A stretch of 64,000 nucleotides of DNA. Source: CAYMZZ01 sp046297935 (GTDB taxonomy: Bacteria > Bacteroidota > Bacteroidia > Chitinophagales > Chitinophagaceae). Shown here in pieces: positions 41,579 to 50,196 of this stretch (positions are counted from its first letter, which is position 1; the number at the start of each line of letters is the position of its first letter). The notes under the pieces were generated by a model. That model saw only the letters and a program-made list of their open reading frames with translations. It was not told the origin of the DNA and searched no databases. Position numbers and translations under genes: made by a program. The stretch is taken from positions 186,001 to 250,000 of the forward strand of contig JBKBHA010000001.1 in NCBI GenBank assembly GCA_046297935.1, in the 5' to 3' direction.

Positions 41579-44203
41579 ATGATGACTGCAGAACACCAAC
41601 GACTGGCGGTAAACGCCAAAAAAGAAATACCTCTGGCGCAATGGGGACCCTACCTGAGTGAACGGCAATGGGGCACCGTGCGCGAAGATTATAGCGCCAA
41701 TGGCGATGCCTGGCATTATTTCCCATTTGATCATGCGCATGCCCGCGCCTTCCTCTGGGGCGAAGATGGCCTGGCAGGCATTTCGGATTATTTCGGTAAC
41801 CTCTGTTTTGGTATTGCACTCTGGAACGGAAAAGACCGCATACTGAAGGAACGCCTGTTTGGATTAAGCAATCCTCAGGGAAACCATGGCGAAGATGTGA
41901 AGGAGCTTTATTACCATCTCGACAATCTGCCTACACATTATTATATGGAATACCTGTATAAGTATCCTCAGCAGGAATTTCCCTATGATCAGTTGCGGGA
42001 GGAAAATCAAAAACGTTCCAGGCAGGAGCCCGAATATGAAATACTCGACACCGGTATTTTCGACAATAACCAGTACTTCGATGTGCAGGTTACTTATGCC
42101 AAGCAGGGCGCACAGGATATTTTCATCCGTATTGATGTGACCAACCGCTACCACGAGGCAGCCGAGCTAACGCTCTTGCCCACGCTTTGGTTTTATAATC
42201 GCTGGGTACAGGGTAGCTTTAAAGAAAAGCCTTCTATTGCGTACATCAACAAAACAACTGTTCGTGCCGAACACGAACGCCTGGGCGAATACTTTTTTTA
42301 TTTTCAACCGGCGGAGCGCACCCTTTTTACCGAGAATGAAACCAATACCGAGCTGGTATCGAATATTCCCAACAAAAGCATTTTTGTAAAAGACGCTTTT
42401 CATCAGGCAGTAATTCATGGCAAAAACATGGCCGAGCTGTCGCGAAAGCGCAAGGGAACCAAGTTTGCTCCGCTGTATCGAATGAAACTGGCAGGTGGAG
42501 AAACCCGCAGCTTTTATTGCCGCCTCAATAATAAATGGGTCGACAATCCATTTGCCAACGGTTTTCTGGATGTGTTTACAGAAAGGAAGCGGGAGGCCGA
42601 TGAATTTTACGCTGCCATTTTACCGAAAGATATGAATGCCGAAATGGCTCGCATTCAGCGACAGGCGCTGGCCGGTGTGTTGTGGAGTAAACAGTACTAT
42701 CATTTTGATGTGGAACAATGGCTGGATTCGAGCGACGGAATTTCACCGGTTTCGACGTCAAAGCAAAACGGCCGCAACAATGACTGGAAACACCTGAAAA
42801 ATCAGGATATCATCCTGATGCCGGATAAATGGGAGTATCCCTGGTATGCGGCCTGGGATCTGGCCTTTCAGTGTATTTCAATGGCAGTGGTAGATCCCAC
42901 ATTCGCCAAGCACCAGCTTCAGTTGGTGATGCGCGAATGGTATATGAAACCCGATGGGCAGTTGCCGGCTTACGAATGGAATTTCAGCGATGTGAATCCA
43001 CCCGTGCAGGCCTGGGCCGCCATGCAGGTGTATAATATTGAGAAGAAGCAGACAGGTGTGGGGGATATCAATTTTCTAAAAAAGGTCTTTCATAAACTGC
43101 TGATCAATTTCACCTGGTGGATCAACCGCAAGGATGTAAATGGCAACAACATTTTTGAGGGAGGGTTCTTGGGATTGGATAATATCGGAGTATTTAACCG
43201 GAGTTTCCATTTTCCCGGCGAAATTCAGTTGGAGCAGGCCGATGGTACCAGTTGGATGGGTGCATATGCACTGGATATGATGGAGATGGCCCTGGAAATT
43301 GCGATGCATGATCGCAGCTTTGAAGATACAGCCACCAAGTTCTTTGAGCATTTTGTGCTGATTGCCGAGTCGCTAAACGAACACGGCCTTTGGAATGAAG
43401 AAGACCGGTTTTTTTACGACGTGCTTTGCATATCAGGTGCCGATCCGGTGCCATTGCGGATTCAGTCGGTGGTAGGCATTACACCGCTTTACGCCGTGTC
43501 ATCCATCAGCCGGCCTGTACTTGATCAGTTGACCGATTTCAAAAAGAGGATCACCTGGTTCGAGAACTACCGGAAAAAGAACAACCGATTCTGGCCCAAT
43601 GAAGAGAACCGCGATGAAGAGCAGATACTGGTATCGCTGGTACCAAAAGAGAAACTGGTTGAGATACTACAGCGATTGCTGGATGAAGAGGGCTTTCTTT
43701 CACCAGGCGGTATACGTGCCCTGTCGAAATACCACGACAAGCACCCCTACTCCGTGATGGTGGAAGGGCATATGTACAGCATACGCTACGATCCGGGCGA
43801 TTCTACCTCCGATATGTTTGGCGGCAACTCTAACTGGCGCGGCCCCGTGTGGATGCCCATCAACTTCCTCATCATTCAGTCGATCCGTAAGTTTGGCGAC
43901 TTTTATGAAGATGAGTTGAAAGTGGAATACCCGACCGGCTCAGGCGTTTACCTGAACCTGAAGCAGGTAGCTAAGGAACTCACCAAGCGCGTAATCAGCC
44001 TTTTTGAAAAAGATGCCAGCGGTAAACGACGGCTGTATGGCGACTACAGTTGGTTTTATGAACAACCCGGCAATGAACACCTTGTCTCATTCTATGAATA
44101 TTTTCATGGCGATACCGGCCGTGGGCTCGGCGCCTCTCATCAAACCGGTTGGACAGCTCTGGTTGCTGAACTGATCAGCGAATACGGAGAAAGAGAGGAA
44201 TAG
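41579..44203 (+). CDS. Glucosidase-like glycoside hydrolase (GH63/MGH1 type)
   Basis: About 874 residues from the ATG at 41579 (a second ATG follows directly). Longer frames run back through the terminator of the amidase gene. The protein is the cytoplasmic bacterial type of GH63-like (alpha/alpha)6 barrel enzyme: DYSANGDAWHYFPFDHAHARAFLWGEDGLAG at the start, a beta-sandwich N-domain, then KWEYPWYAAWDLAFQC, PDGQLPAYEWNFSDVNPPVQAWA, DGTSWMGAYALDMMEMAL, and FGGNSNWRGPVWMPINFLI, which holds the usual catalytic carboxylate region. No signal peptide. Family members act on alpha-glucosides or mannosylglycerate; the substrate here is undetermined. Single gene. Confidence 0.88.
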   Translation: MMTAEHQRLAVNAKKEIPLAQWGPYLSERQWGTVREDYSANGDAWHYFPFDHAHARAFLWGEDGLAGISDYFGNLCFGIALWNGKDRILKERLFGLSNPQGNHGEDVKELYYHLDNLPTHYYMEYLYKYPQQEFPYDQLREENQKRSRQEPEYEILDTGIFDNNQYFDVQVTYAKQGAQDIFIRIDVTNRYHEAAELTLLPTLWFYNRWVQGSFKEKPSIAYINKTTVRAEHERLGEYFFYFQPAERTLFTENETNTELVSNIPNKSIFVKDAFHQAVIHGKNMAELSRKRKGTKFAPLYRMKLAGGETRSFYCRLNNKWVDNPFANGFLDVFTERKREADEFYAAILPKDMNAEMARIQRQALAGVLWSKQYYHFDVEQWLDSSDGISPVSTSKQNGRNNDWKHLKNQDIILMPDKWEYPWYAAWDLAFQCISMAVVDPTFAKHQLQLVMREWYMKPDGQLPAYEWNFSDVNPPVQAWAAMQVYNIEKKQTGVGDINFLKKVFHKLLINFTWWINRKDVNGNNIFEGGFLGLDNIGVFNRSFHFPGEIQLEQADGTSWMGAYALDMMEMALEIAMHDRSFEDTATKFFEHFVLIAESLNEHGLWNEEDRFFYDVLCISGADPVPLRIQSVVGITPLYAVSSISRPVLDQLTDFKKRITWFENYRKKNNRFWPNEENRDEEQILVSLVPKEKLVEILQRLLDEEGFLSPGGIRALSKYHDKHPYSVMVEGHMYSIRYDPGDSTSDMFGGNSNWRGPVWMPINFLIIQSIRKFGDFYEDELKVEYPTGSGVYLNLKQVAKELTKRVISLFEKDASGKRRLYGDYSWFYEQPGNEHLVSFYEYFHGDTGRGLGASHQTGWTALVAELISEYGEREE

Positions 44204-44367
44204 GGCACCTTATTATATTAGTTTTTGGATGTATTTCTGTTGCTTTTGTCGATACTTTTTGATGGGCGGAATGCGGCGTCTGATTAAATACAATATATTT
44301 ATCGGCCCTGCAACGATTTCCTGCACTTGAGGATCAGCGAGGGTAATAAAACCGAACAAACAGTTAC

Positions 44368-45078
44368 ATGAGAAAGGTTAAAGGCGCCCTGGCTGCGCTG
44401 TTCATTTCTGCTGCCTGCATGGCCCAGGATGCTGACAAAAGCACTGGCGGTCATTTTGCCGACAGTCTCTGGTCTATCTATCAAAAATCCCGTGGCGAAA
44501 ATCTGGCCGTTTATCAGGGCCGACAGATTCTGGGCGGCTATCCCGGCATCAGCGGATCGGCTTATTATCCATTTCAGGAATGGGTGATGGGTTCAGTTCA
44601 GTACGAAGGCATTTGGTACCATAACCTCGAACTGTTGTTTGATATCTATCGCGAGGAACTGATGGTGCGGCATCCCAGCGGGATTCCGTTCGTGCTGTAT
44701 TCTGACCGGGTGCAGTCTTTTTACCTGCGCGATCGGCATTTTGTGCATTTTACAGCAGATCAAAAAGACCTGGCTCCTGGATTTTATGAAATTGTCAGCG
44801 AAGGCAAACTGACTCTCTACGCACGCCGGGCTGTAACACTCGAAGAAAAAATCGAGGATCAGACTATTCAACGCGATTTCATTGCTAAACATAGATATTA
44901 CGCGCTGACCAATGGTGAATACAAACAAATAGTGCGTCAAAAGCACCTGATGGAGTTAGTAAAATCGCAGCGCAATGCGATCAACCAGGCTGTTCGTGCT
45001 TCCGGCATGAAATTCAAAACCCAGCCGGATGCCATTCTTAAACTAATTGCTGAAACCTACAATAAATCGAATCCCTGA
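44368..45078 (+). CDS. Exported protein of unknown function, first gene of the TonB-receptor cluster
   Basis: 236 residues. Signal peptide with MKGALAALFISAACMAQ-like core (cleavage after CMAQ region; the Cys18 is not followed by a good lipobox). The mature part begins with helices (HFADSLWSIYQKSRGENLAVYQGRQILGG), then strands around YEGIWYHNLELLFDIYREELMVRHPSGIPFVLYSDRV, and a C-terminal helical stretch rich in Lys, Gln and Arg (QKHLMELVKSQRNAINQAVRA). Such proteins often precede STN-type TonB receptors in Bacteroidota, but I cannot name the family. Its stop is 2 bp before the receptor start, so it is almost certainly co-transcribed. Confidence 0.78.
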   Translation: MRKVKGALAALFISAACMAQDADKSTGGHFADSLWSIYQKSRGENLAVYQGRQILGGYPGISGSAYYPFQEWVMGSVQYEGIWYHNLELLFDIYREELMVRHPSGIPFVLYSDRVQSFYLRDRHFVHFTADQKDLAPGFYEIVSEGKLTLYARRAVTLEEKIEDQTIQRDFIAKHRYYALTNGEYKQIVRQKHLMELVKSQRNAINQAVRASGMKFKTQPDAILKLIAETYNKSNP

Positions 45079-45080
45079 TC

Positions 45081-47849
45081 ATGCGATTATATTTCTTTAA
45101 ATGCCTGTTGATCCTTTCGCTTCTTTCGACCCGTGCCATGGCACAGCAGCAGGAACCACGTATTACCGGCCGGTTTGAGAAACTACTGCTGCCAGAGTTT
45201 TTTAAGCAATTGGAAGCTCAGGCACCGGTTACTTTTTACTTTGATATTTCCAAACTGGATTCGGTATATGTAGATCTGAATCTGAATAATGAGCCGCTAT
45301 CGGCTGTGCTGGAGAAAGCACTCGACAAAACCGGGTTACAGTTTAGTATTACAGGCGACGGCCAGGTATTCATCACCCGCGGACTGCGATTGGTGACCAA
45401 GTTGCCCTCCAACCTCTTCAAATCAGGCGAGTCCGTTGCTGCTACCGGCAACAGCGTTGATTCGGTCGCGGCCGACTTTGACCTGGCGGAGAAAAAGGCC
45501 CGCACGGTCACTTCCGAGAACAAGCTGTATGAAATTGGAGCCAAAACTAATGCCGCACGAGGTCCCGCCATCCTGACCGGAACGGTTCGAAATGCCAAAA
45601 CCGGCGAGCCACTGGTAAACGCTTCAGTTTTTATTGACAGCCGTTACTATACAACTACTGATGGTTACGGCCATTATTCATTGAACGTGCCTGCGGGTAA
45701 CTATACTCTCAATATTCTGGCAGTTGGCATGCGCGACACCAGACTGCAGTTAGCCGTTTTTTCGGACGGTAAGCTGGATGTGGATGTGGCTGAAACAATC
45801 ACCACATTGAAAGAAGTAATTATCTCCTCCCGAAAAACACTCAATATTACCAACGTGAATATGGGGGTGGCACGGTTGAATATTGAAACTATCAAGAAAG
45901 TGCCTTCCGTTTTTGGTGAAGCCGATGTGTTGCGCGTGATTACCAGCCTGCCGGGTGTGAAAACGGTGGGTGAGGCCAGCACGGGTTTTAACGTACGCGG
46001 TGGCTCGGCCGATCAGAATTTGATACTGTATAATGAGTCTACCATCTATAATCCTTCCCATTTCTTTGGTATTTTCTCTGCCTTCAATCCGGAAGTAGTG
46101 AATGAAATTGAACTGTACAAGAGCAGCATTCCTGCCAAATACGGCGGCCGGCTTGCTTCGGTACTGGAAATCAACAGCCGCGAGGGTAATAAAAAGAAAA
46201 TAACCGGTTCAGCTGGTCTTGGTCTGGTAACCAGCCGTATTCATCTGGAAGGCCCGATTGCGAAAGACCGCACTTCATTCATATTTGGTGGCCGTACTAC
46301 TTATGCCAACTGGCTGATGAACCTGCTGCCCAATGAATACAAAAACAGCAGTGCCAATTTTCAGGATCTCAACCTCGGCATCAGTCACCAGATCGACAGT
46401 ACCAACAATCTTTATTTCTCCGGTTACTATAGTAATGATCGTTTTTCGCTGAACACCGATACGGTATACGGCTATAACAACTATAATTTTTCAGTGAAAT
46501 GGAAACGCAATTTCACGCGCCGCCTGACCGGTGAAGTGGTGGCCGGAGTGGATCGCTATCAGTATAGCGTAAACAGCGATCAGAATCCGGTGAATGCGTT
46601 TACCATGAAGTTTTCGATTCAGCAATTGTATGCGCGTATGAACTTTGTTTATTATCGCAGTCAGCAACATGGCTTCGATTTTGGCGTAAGTACCATGCGC
46701 TACAAGCTTTCACCCGGCTCCTACGAACCCAAGGGAAGCCAGTCGCTGGTTACGCCCGACATCATCGAAGATGAGCAGGCGCAGGAGTCGGCACTCTATC
46801 TTACTCACCGATTCAATCCCAGCAATAAATTTTCTGTTAACACGGGGCTGCGCTATTCCATGTTCAACTACCTGGGCCCTAATTCAGTTAATTATTATGC
46901 CCCGGGCCAACCTGTTAACGACGACAACAAGACAGAAACGGTCGACTACGGAAAAGGAAAAATCATCAACACCTATAGTGGCCCCGAGTTTCGCTTTTCC
47001 GTTCGGTACAGTGTAACGGCTTCTTTTTCTGTTAAGGCCGGATTCAATTCGCAGCGGCAGTACATTCACATGCTCAGCAATACCACTGCCATTGCGCCAA
47101 CGGATATCTGGAAGCTGAGCGATCCGAATATTCGTCCACAACGTGGTAACCAGTTTTCGCTTGGCTTTTACAAAAACCTGAAGTCGAACACCATTGAAAC
47201 ATCGCTGGAGGTTTACTACAAAACCATTCGCGACTATCTGGATTATAAGCCAGGCGCCACTTTGCTACTCAATCCTGATATTGAAACCGACGTCATCAAT
47301 ACCCGCGGCAAGGCATATGGACTGGAATTCCTGATTAAGAAGCCTGGCGGAAAGCTGAATGGCTGGATCAGTTATACCTATTCGCGTATCCTGCTGCGTT
47401 CCGATGATCCTGATCTGGGTGTACTGGTCAACAACGGTGATTTCTATCCGGCCAACTACGATAAGCCGCACGACATTACGCTGACTGGTAATTTCCGTAT
47501 TACACACCGTTTCAGTATTTCACTGAATTCAACCTACAGTACAGGCAGGCCGATCACTTTGCCCATTGGCCGTTATTATTATGCCGGTTCGCAACGTGTA
47601 TTGTATTCCGATCGAAATGCATACCGCATTCCGGATTACTTCCGTACCGACTTTAGCATCAATATCGATGGCAATCATAAGGTGAATCAGAAAACCCATG
47701 GTTCCTGGACTATCGGTTTATATAACCTGCTTGGTCGTCGTAATCCCTACTCGGTCTACTTTGTTTCCGAGGATGGTTTGATCAACGGATATAAGTTGTC
47801 GATTTTTGGTTCAGTTATTCCCTTTATCAATTATAATATTCGATTCTGA
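45081..47849 (+). CDS. TonB-dependent receptor with STN and carboxypeptidase-regulatory-like domains
   Basis: 922-residue outer-membrane receptor. Signal peptide 1-21; STN domain about 25-115 (LPEFFKQLEAQAPVTFYFDISKLD), which in FecA-type receptors talks to an anti-sigma factor; CarboxypepD_reg-like beta domain about 165-250 (LTGTVRNAKTGEPLVNASVFIDSRYYTTTDGYGHYSL); plug about 265-370 (VPSVFGEADVLRVITSLPGVKTVGEASTGFNVRGGSADQNLILYN); then a large barrel ending INYNIRF with C-terminal Phe. No SusD partner is next to it; two DUF4249 lipoproteins follow instead, the first only 1 bp downstream. The imported ligand is unknown. Confidence 0.92.
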   Translation: MRLYFFKCLLILSLLSTRAMAQQQEPRITGRFEKLLLPEFFKQLEAQAPVTFYFDISKLDSVYVDLNLNNEPLSAVLEKALDKTGLQFSITGDGQVFITRGLRLVTKLPSNLFKSGESVAATGNSVDSVAADFDLAEKKARTVTSENKLYEIGAKTNAARGPAILTGTVRNAKTGEPLVNASVFIDSRYYTTTDGYGHYSLNVPAGNYTLNILAVGMRDTRLQLAVFSDGKLDVDVAETITTLKEVIISSRKTLNITNVNMGVARLNIETIKKVPSVFGEADVLRVITSLPGVKTVGEASTGFNVRGGSADQNLILYNESTIYNPSHFFGIFSAFNPEVVNEIELYKSSIPAKYGGRLASVLEINSREGNKKKITGSAGLGLVTSRIHLEGPIAKDRTSFIFGGRTTYANWLMNLLPNEYKNSSANFQDLNLGISHQIDSTNNLYFSGYYSNDRFSLNTDTVYGYNNYNFSVKWKRNFTRRLTGEVVAGVDRYQYSVNSDQNPVNAFTMKFSIQQLYARMNFVYYRSQQHGFDFGVSTMRYKLSPGSYEPKGSQSLVTPDIIEDEQAQESALYLTHRFNPSNKFSVNTGLRYSMFNYLGPNSVNYYAPGQPVNDDNKTETVDYGKGKIINTYSGPEFRFSVRYSVTASFSVKAGFNSQRQYIHMLSNTTAIAPTDIWKLSDPNIRPQRGNQFSLGFYKNLKSNTIETSLEVYYKTIRDYLDYKPGATLLLNPDIETDVINTRGKAYGLEFLIKKPGGKLNGWISYTYSRILLRSDDPDLGVLVNNGDFYPANYDKPHDITLTGNFRITHRFSISLNSTYSTGRPITLPIGRYYYAGSQRVLYSDRNAYRIPDYFRTDFSINIDGNHKVNQKTHGSWTIGLYNLLGRRNPYSVYFVSEDGLINGYKLSIFGSVIPFINYNIRF

Positions 47850-47850
47850 G

Positions 47851-48987
47851 ATGAAGCATATAAAGATTATCAGCAGTTTATTGATTGCAGGTATGGCATT
47901 AGCCTCCTGCCGCGATGAATATGTGGCACCGCTCGTAGATTCTGATACCAATATACTGGTAGTGGAAGGCAATCTGGATGCAAGCGGCGGTATTACATCG
48001 ATTCGATTATCGCGTAGTGGCAAAATAGACGGTTACAACACCATTATCGCCGAAGACGGCGCGCAGATACAGGTAGAAGCTGAAAGCGGCGGCGTTCAGG
48101 GAATCCCCGATGCAGGAGGCGGTTTTTATCGAAACACTCTTGCATTGCAAGTGGGTCAGAAGTACCGGGTGCGAATATTGACCGACAATGGCAATGAATA
48201 CCTCTCCAACTATATTACCGTAAAGGAAACGCCGCCCATCGACAGCATCACCTGGAAGCGCGATGCTGAAGGAATTGTTATTTCGGCCAATGCCCACGAC
48301 GACAATGGTAATACTACTTACTACCGCTGGGACTATGATGAAACCTGGGAAATTCGCACCTATTACTTTTCGCTATACCTGTACGAAAGTCTGACCAACA
48401 CCGTGCGCAAGCGCGATATTCCTGCCGAACAGGTTACTACCTGCTGGAAATATAATTCATCGAGCAATATACTTCTGGCTTCTTCCGCCCGCCTGCAATC
48501 GGATCGTATTGCGGAAGCCCCATTGCTTCGTGCATTCAATGGCGATGAGCGGATGGCCGTGCGCTACAGCATTCTGGTAAGGCAGTATGCGATGGAGAAA
48601 GAAGCTTATGAGTTTTACGACCTGATGAAGAAAAATACTGAAAGCATTGGGAGCATTTTCGATCCCCAGCCTTCAGAGATCCGGGGCAACTTTACCTGTT
48701 TGACCGACGAGCGTGAACCCGTTATTGGTCATGTAACAGCCAGCACCGTTACTGAGAAGCGCATTTTCATCAGTGCGGCCGATCTCGACAATTGGCGCCT
48801 GGTAGAAAATTGCCCTGTTCAGGAAGTAACTCCGGATAGTATTGAGTTTTATTTCAAAGGCGAAGGGTTTATGCCATATGATGTGAAAGAAAATAATGGA
48901 GCCATAGAACTATACTACGGTTCGTATGCAGGTTGCGTGGATTGTCGCAGAAGAGGAGGAAGCCTGCAGAGGCCCAGTTACTGGTAG
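47851..48987 (+). CDS. DUF4249 lipoprotein (first copy)
   Basis: 378 residues from the ATG at 47851, 1 bp after the receptor's stop; a longer frame would overlap the receptor. Lipoprotein signal IKIISSLLIAGMALASC, then RDEY. DUF4249 features: NILVVEGNLDASGGITSIRLSRSG near residue 36, a beta-sandwich with KETPPIDSITWKRDAEGIVISANAHD, and a C-terminal region with NCPVQEVTPDSIEFYF and CVDCRRRGGSLQRPSYW at the end. The family is usually found behind TonB receptors and may play the SusD-like role of a surface lid or ligand-binding partner; that is inference. The C-terminal cysteines (GCVDCR) could bind a metal. Confidence 0.88.
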   Translation: MKHIKIISSLLIAGMALASCRDEYVAPLVDSDTNILVVEGNLDASGGITSIRLSRSGKIDGYNTIIAEDGAQIQVEAESGGVQGIPDAGGGFYRNTLALQVGQKYRVRILTDNGNEYLSNYITVKETPPIDSITWKRDAEGIVISANAHDDNGNTTYYRWDYDETWEIRTYYFSLYLYESLTNTVRKRDIPAEQVTTCWKYNSSSNILLASSARLQSDRIAEAPLLRAFNGDERMAVRYSILVRQYAMEKEAYEFYDLMKKNTESIGSIFDPQPSEIRGNFTCLTDEREPVIGHVTASTVTEKRIFISAADLDNWRLVENCPVQEVTPDSIEFYFKGEGFMPYDVKENNGAIELYYGSYAGCVDCRRRGGSLQRPSYW

Positions 48988-49016
48988 TTTGTGCTGCAGG
49001 TGCTAAATATCCTGTT

Positions 49017-50153
49017 ATGACAGGTTCTTTAATAAAATGGGTAACGCTGCTGTTGCTGCTGGTCGGTTGTCGCGACCCCTACAAGCCCGATCTTTTGTCG
49101 GCCGATGTATCTTACCTGGTGGTGGAAGGTGTGATGAGCGCCGGCGGCAGACCGACTGTGATCCGACTATCACGCACGTTTCTGCTGGATGATACTGCCA
49201 GACTTAGACCCGAAACCGGCGCTCTGGTGCAGGTGGAAAGTGAGGATGGATTGAAGCAGAACCTGTTTATGCAGTTGCCAGGTGAATACAGAAGTGAGGC
49301 ATTGCTGATGGATATAAGCAAGCGTTACCGGCTACTGATAAACACTATAGACGGCTCGCATTTTGAAAGCGATTATGTAGAAGTGAAAACCGCGCCGCCG
49401 ATTGACAGTATTGGCTGGACAAGAACGGCAGACGGCGTGCAGATATATGTTAATGCGTTCGACCCCGGTGGCAGCACGCAATACTATATGTGGGATTTTG
49501 GAGAGACCTATGAAATTCATTCGAATTATTATTCGTACTATGTTTTTGACGAAGACGATCAGTATGTACGTCCTCGTCAGATGCCAGAGGAGGAAGTGTT
49601 TTATTGTTGGAAATACGACAGTTCGCATTCCATTTTGATCAATTCTTCGGCTCGACTGCAGGAGGATCGGATAGAGCAGGGGCCTATTGAATTCATCTTT
49701 AATGGCGATGAGCGACTGGCGGTTCGATACAGTATCTTACTTCGTCAGTACGCCATCAGCAAAGAGGCGTATGCGTATCTGGATATCATGCGTATGAATA
49801 CAGAAGAACTAGGGTCGGTTTTTGGGCCCATGCCTGCGGAAACAAGAGGCAATATCCGATGCGTAGAGCGGCCCAACGAACAGGTAATTGGCTTTGCGAT
49901 GGCATCGACAGCTACCGAAAGGCGGCAATTTATTTCGAAAGATGAATTGGGAGGCTGGGACTTCAGAATGAATTGCCCTGTTGATACGATTCCAGCCGAC
50001 GAGGCGAGGGACCGGTTTTCGGGAGGTGGATTGATACCATTTGACGCGATCATCGGGCTACTTGGAAATCCGAGTTCCTTTCTGGCTTCCTACCCTTTCT
50101 GTGTTGATTGTACCTTAAGGCGTGGAAGTCTGGAGAAGCCCTCTTACTGGTAA
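49017..50153 (+). CDS. DUF4249 lipoprotein (second copy)
   Basis: 378 residues from the ATG at 49017. It has a lipobox (LLLLLVGC), then RDPYKPDLLSADVSYLVVEGVMSAGGRPTVIRLSRTF, and follows the first copy throughout, including APPIDSIGWTRTADGVQIYVNAFD, the FNGDERLAVRYSILLRQYAISKEAY block and the closing CVDCTLRRGSLEKPSYW. The two are clearly a tandem duplication that has diverged (conserved core, different loops). A longer frame starting inside the first copy is rejected because it lacks the signal sequence. Both are probably outer-membrane lipoproteins working with the TonB receptor. Confidence 0.88.
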   Translation: MTGSLIKWVTLLLLLVGCRDPYKPDLLSADVSYLVVEGVMSAGGRPTVIRLSRTFLLDDTARLRPETGALVQVESEDGLKQNLFMQLPGEYRSEALLMDISKRYRLLINTIDGSHFESDYVEVKTAPPIDSIGWTRTADGVQIYVNAFDPGGSTQYYMWDFGETYEIHSNYYSYYVFDEDDQYVRPRQMPEEEVFYCWKYDSSHSILINSSARLQEDRIEQGPIEFIFNGDERLAVRYSILLRQYAISKEAYAYLDIMRMNTEELGSVFGPMPAETRGNIRCVERPNEQVIGFAMASTATERRQFISKDELGGWDFRMNCPVDTIPADEARDRFSGGGLIPFDAIIGLLGNPSSFLASYPFCVDCTLRRGSLEKPSYW

Positions 50154-50196
50154 CGTAACGGAAACAAAAAATTGAAAGTTTAAATAGCGATAAATT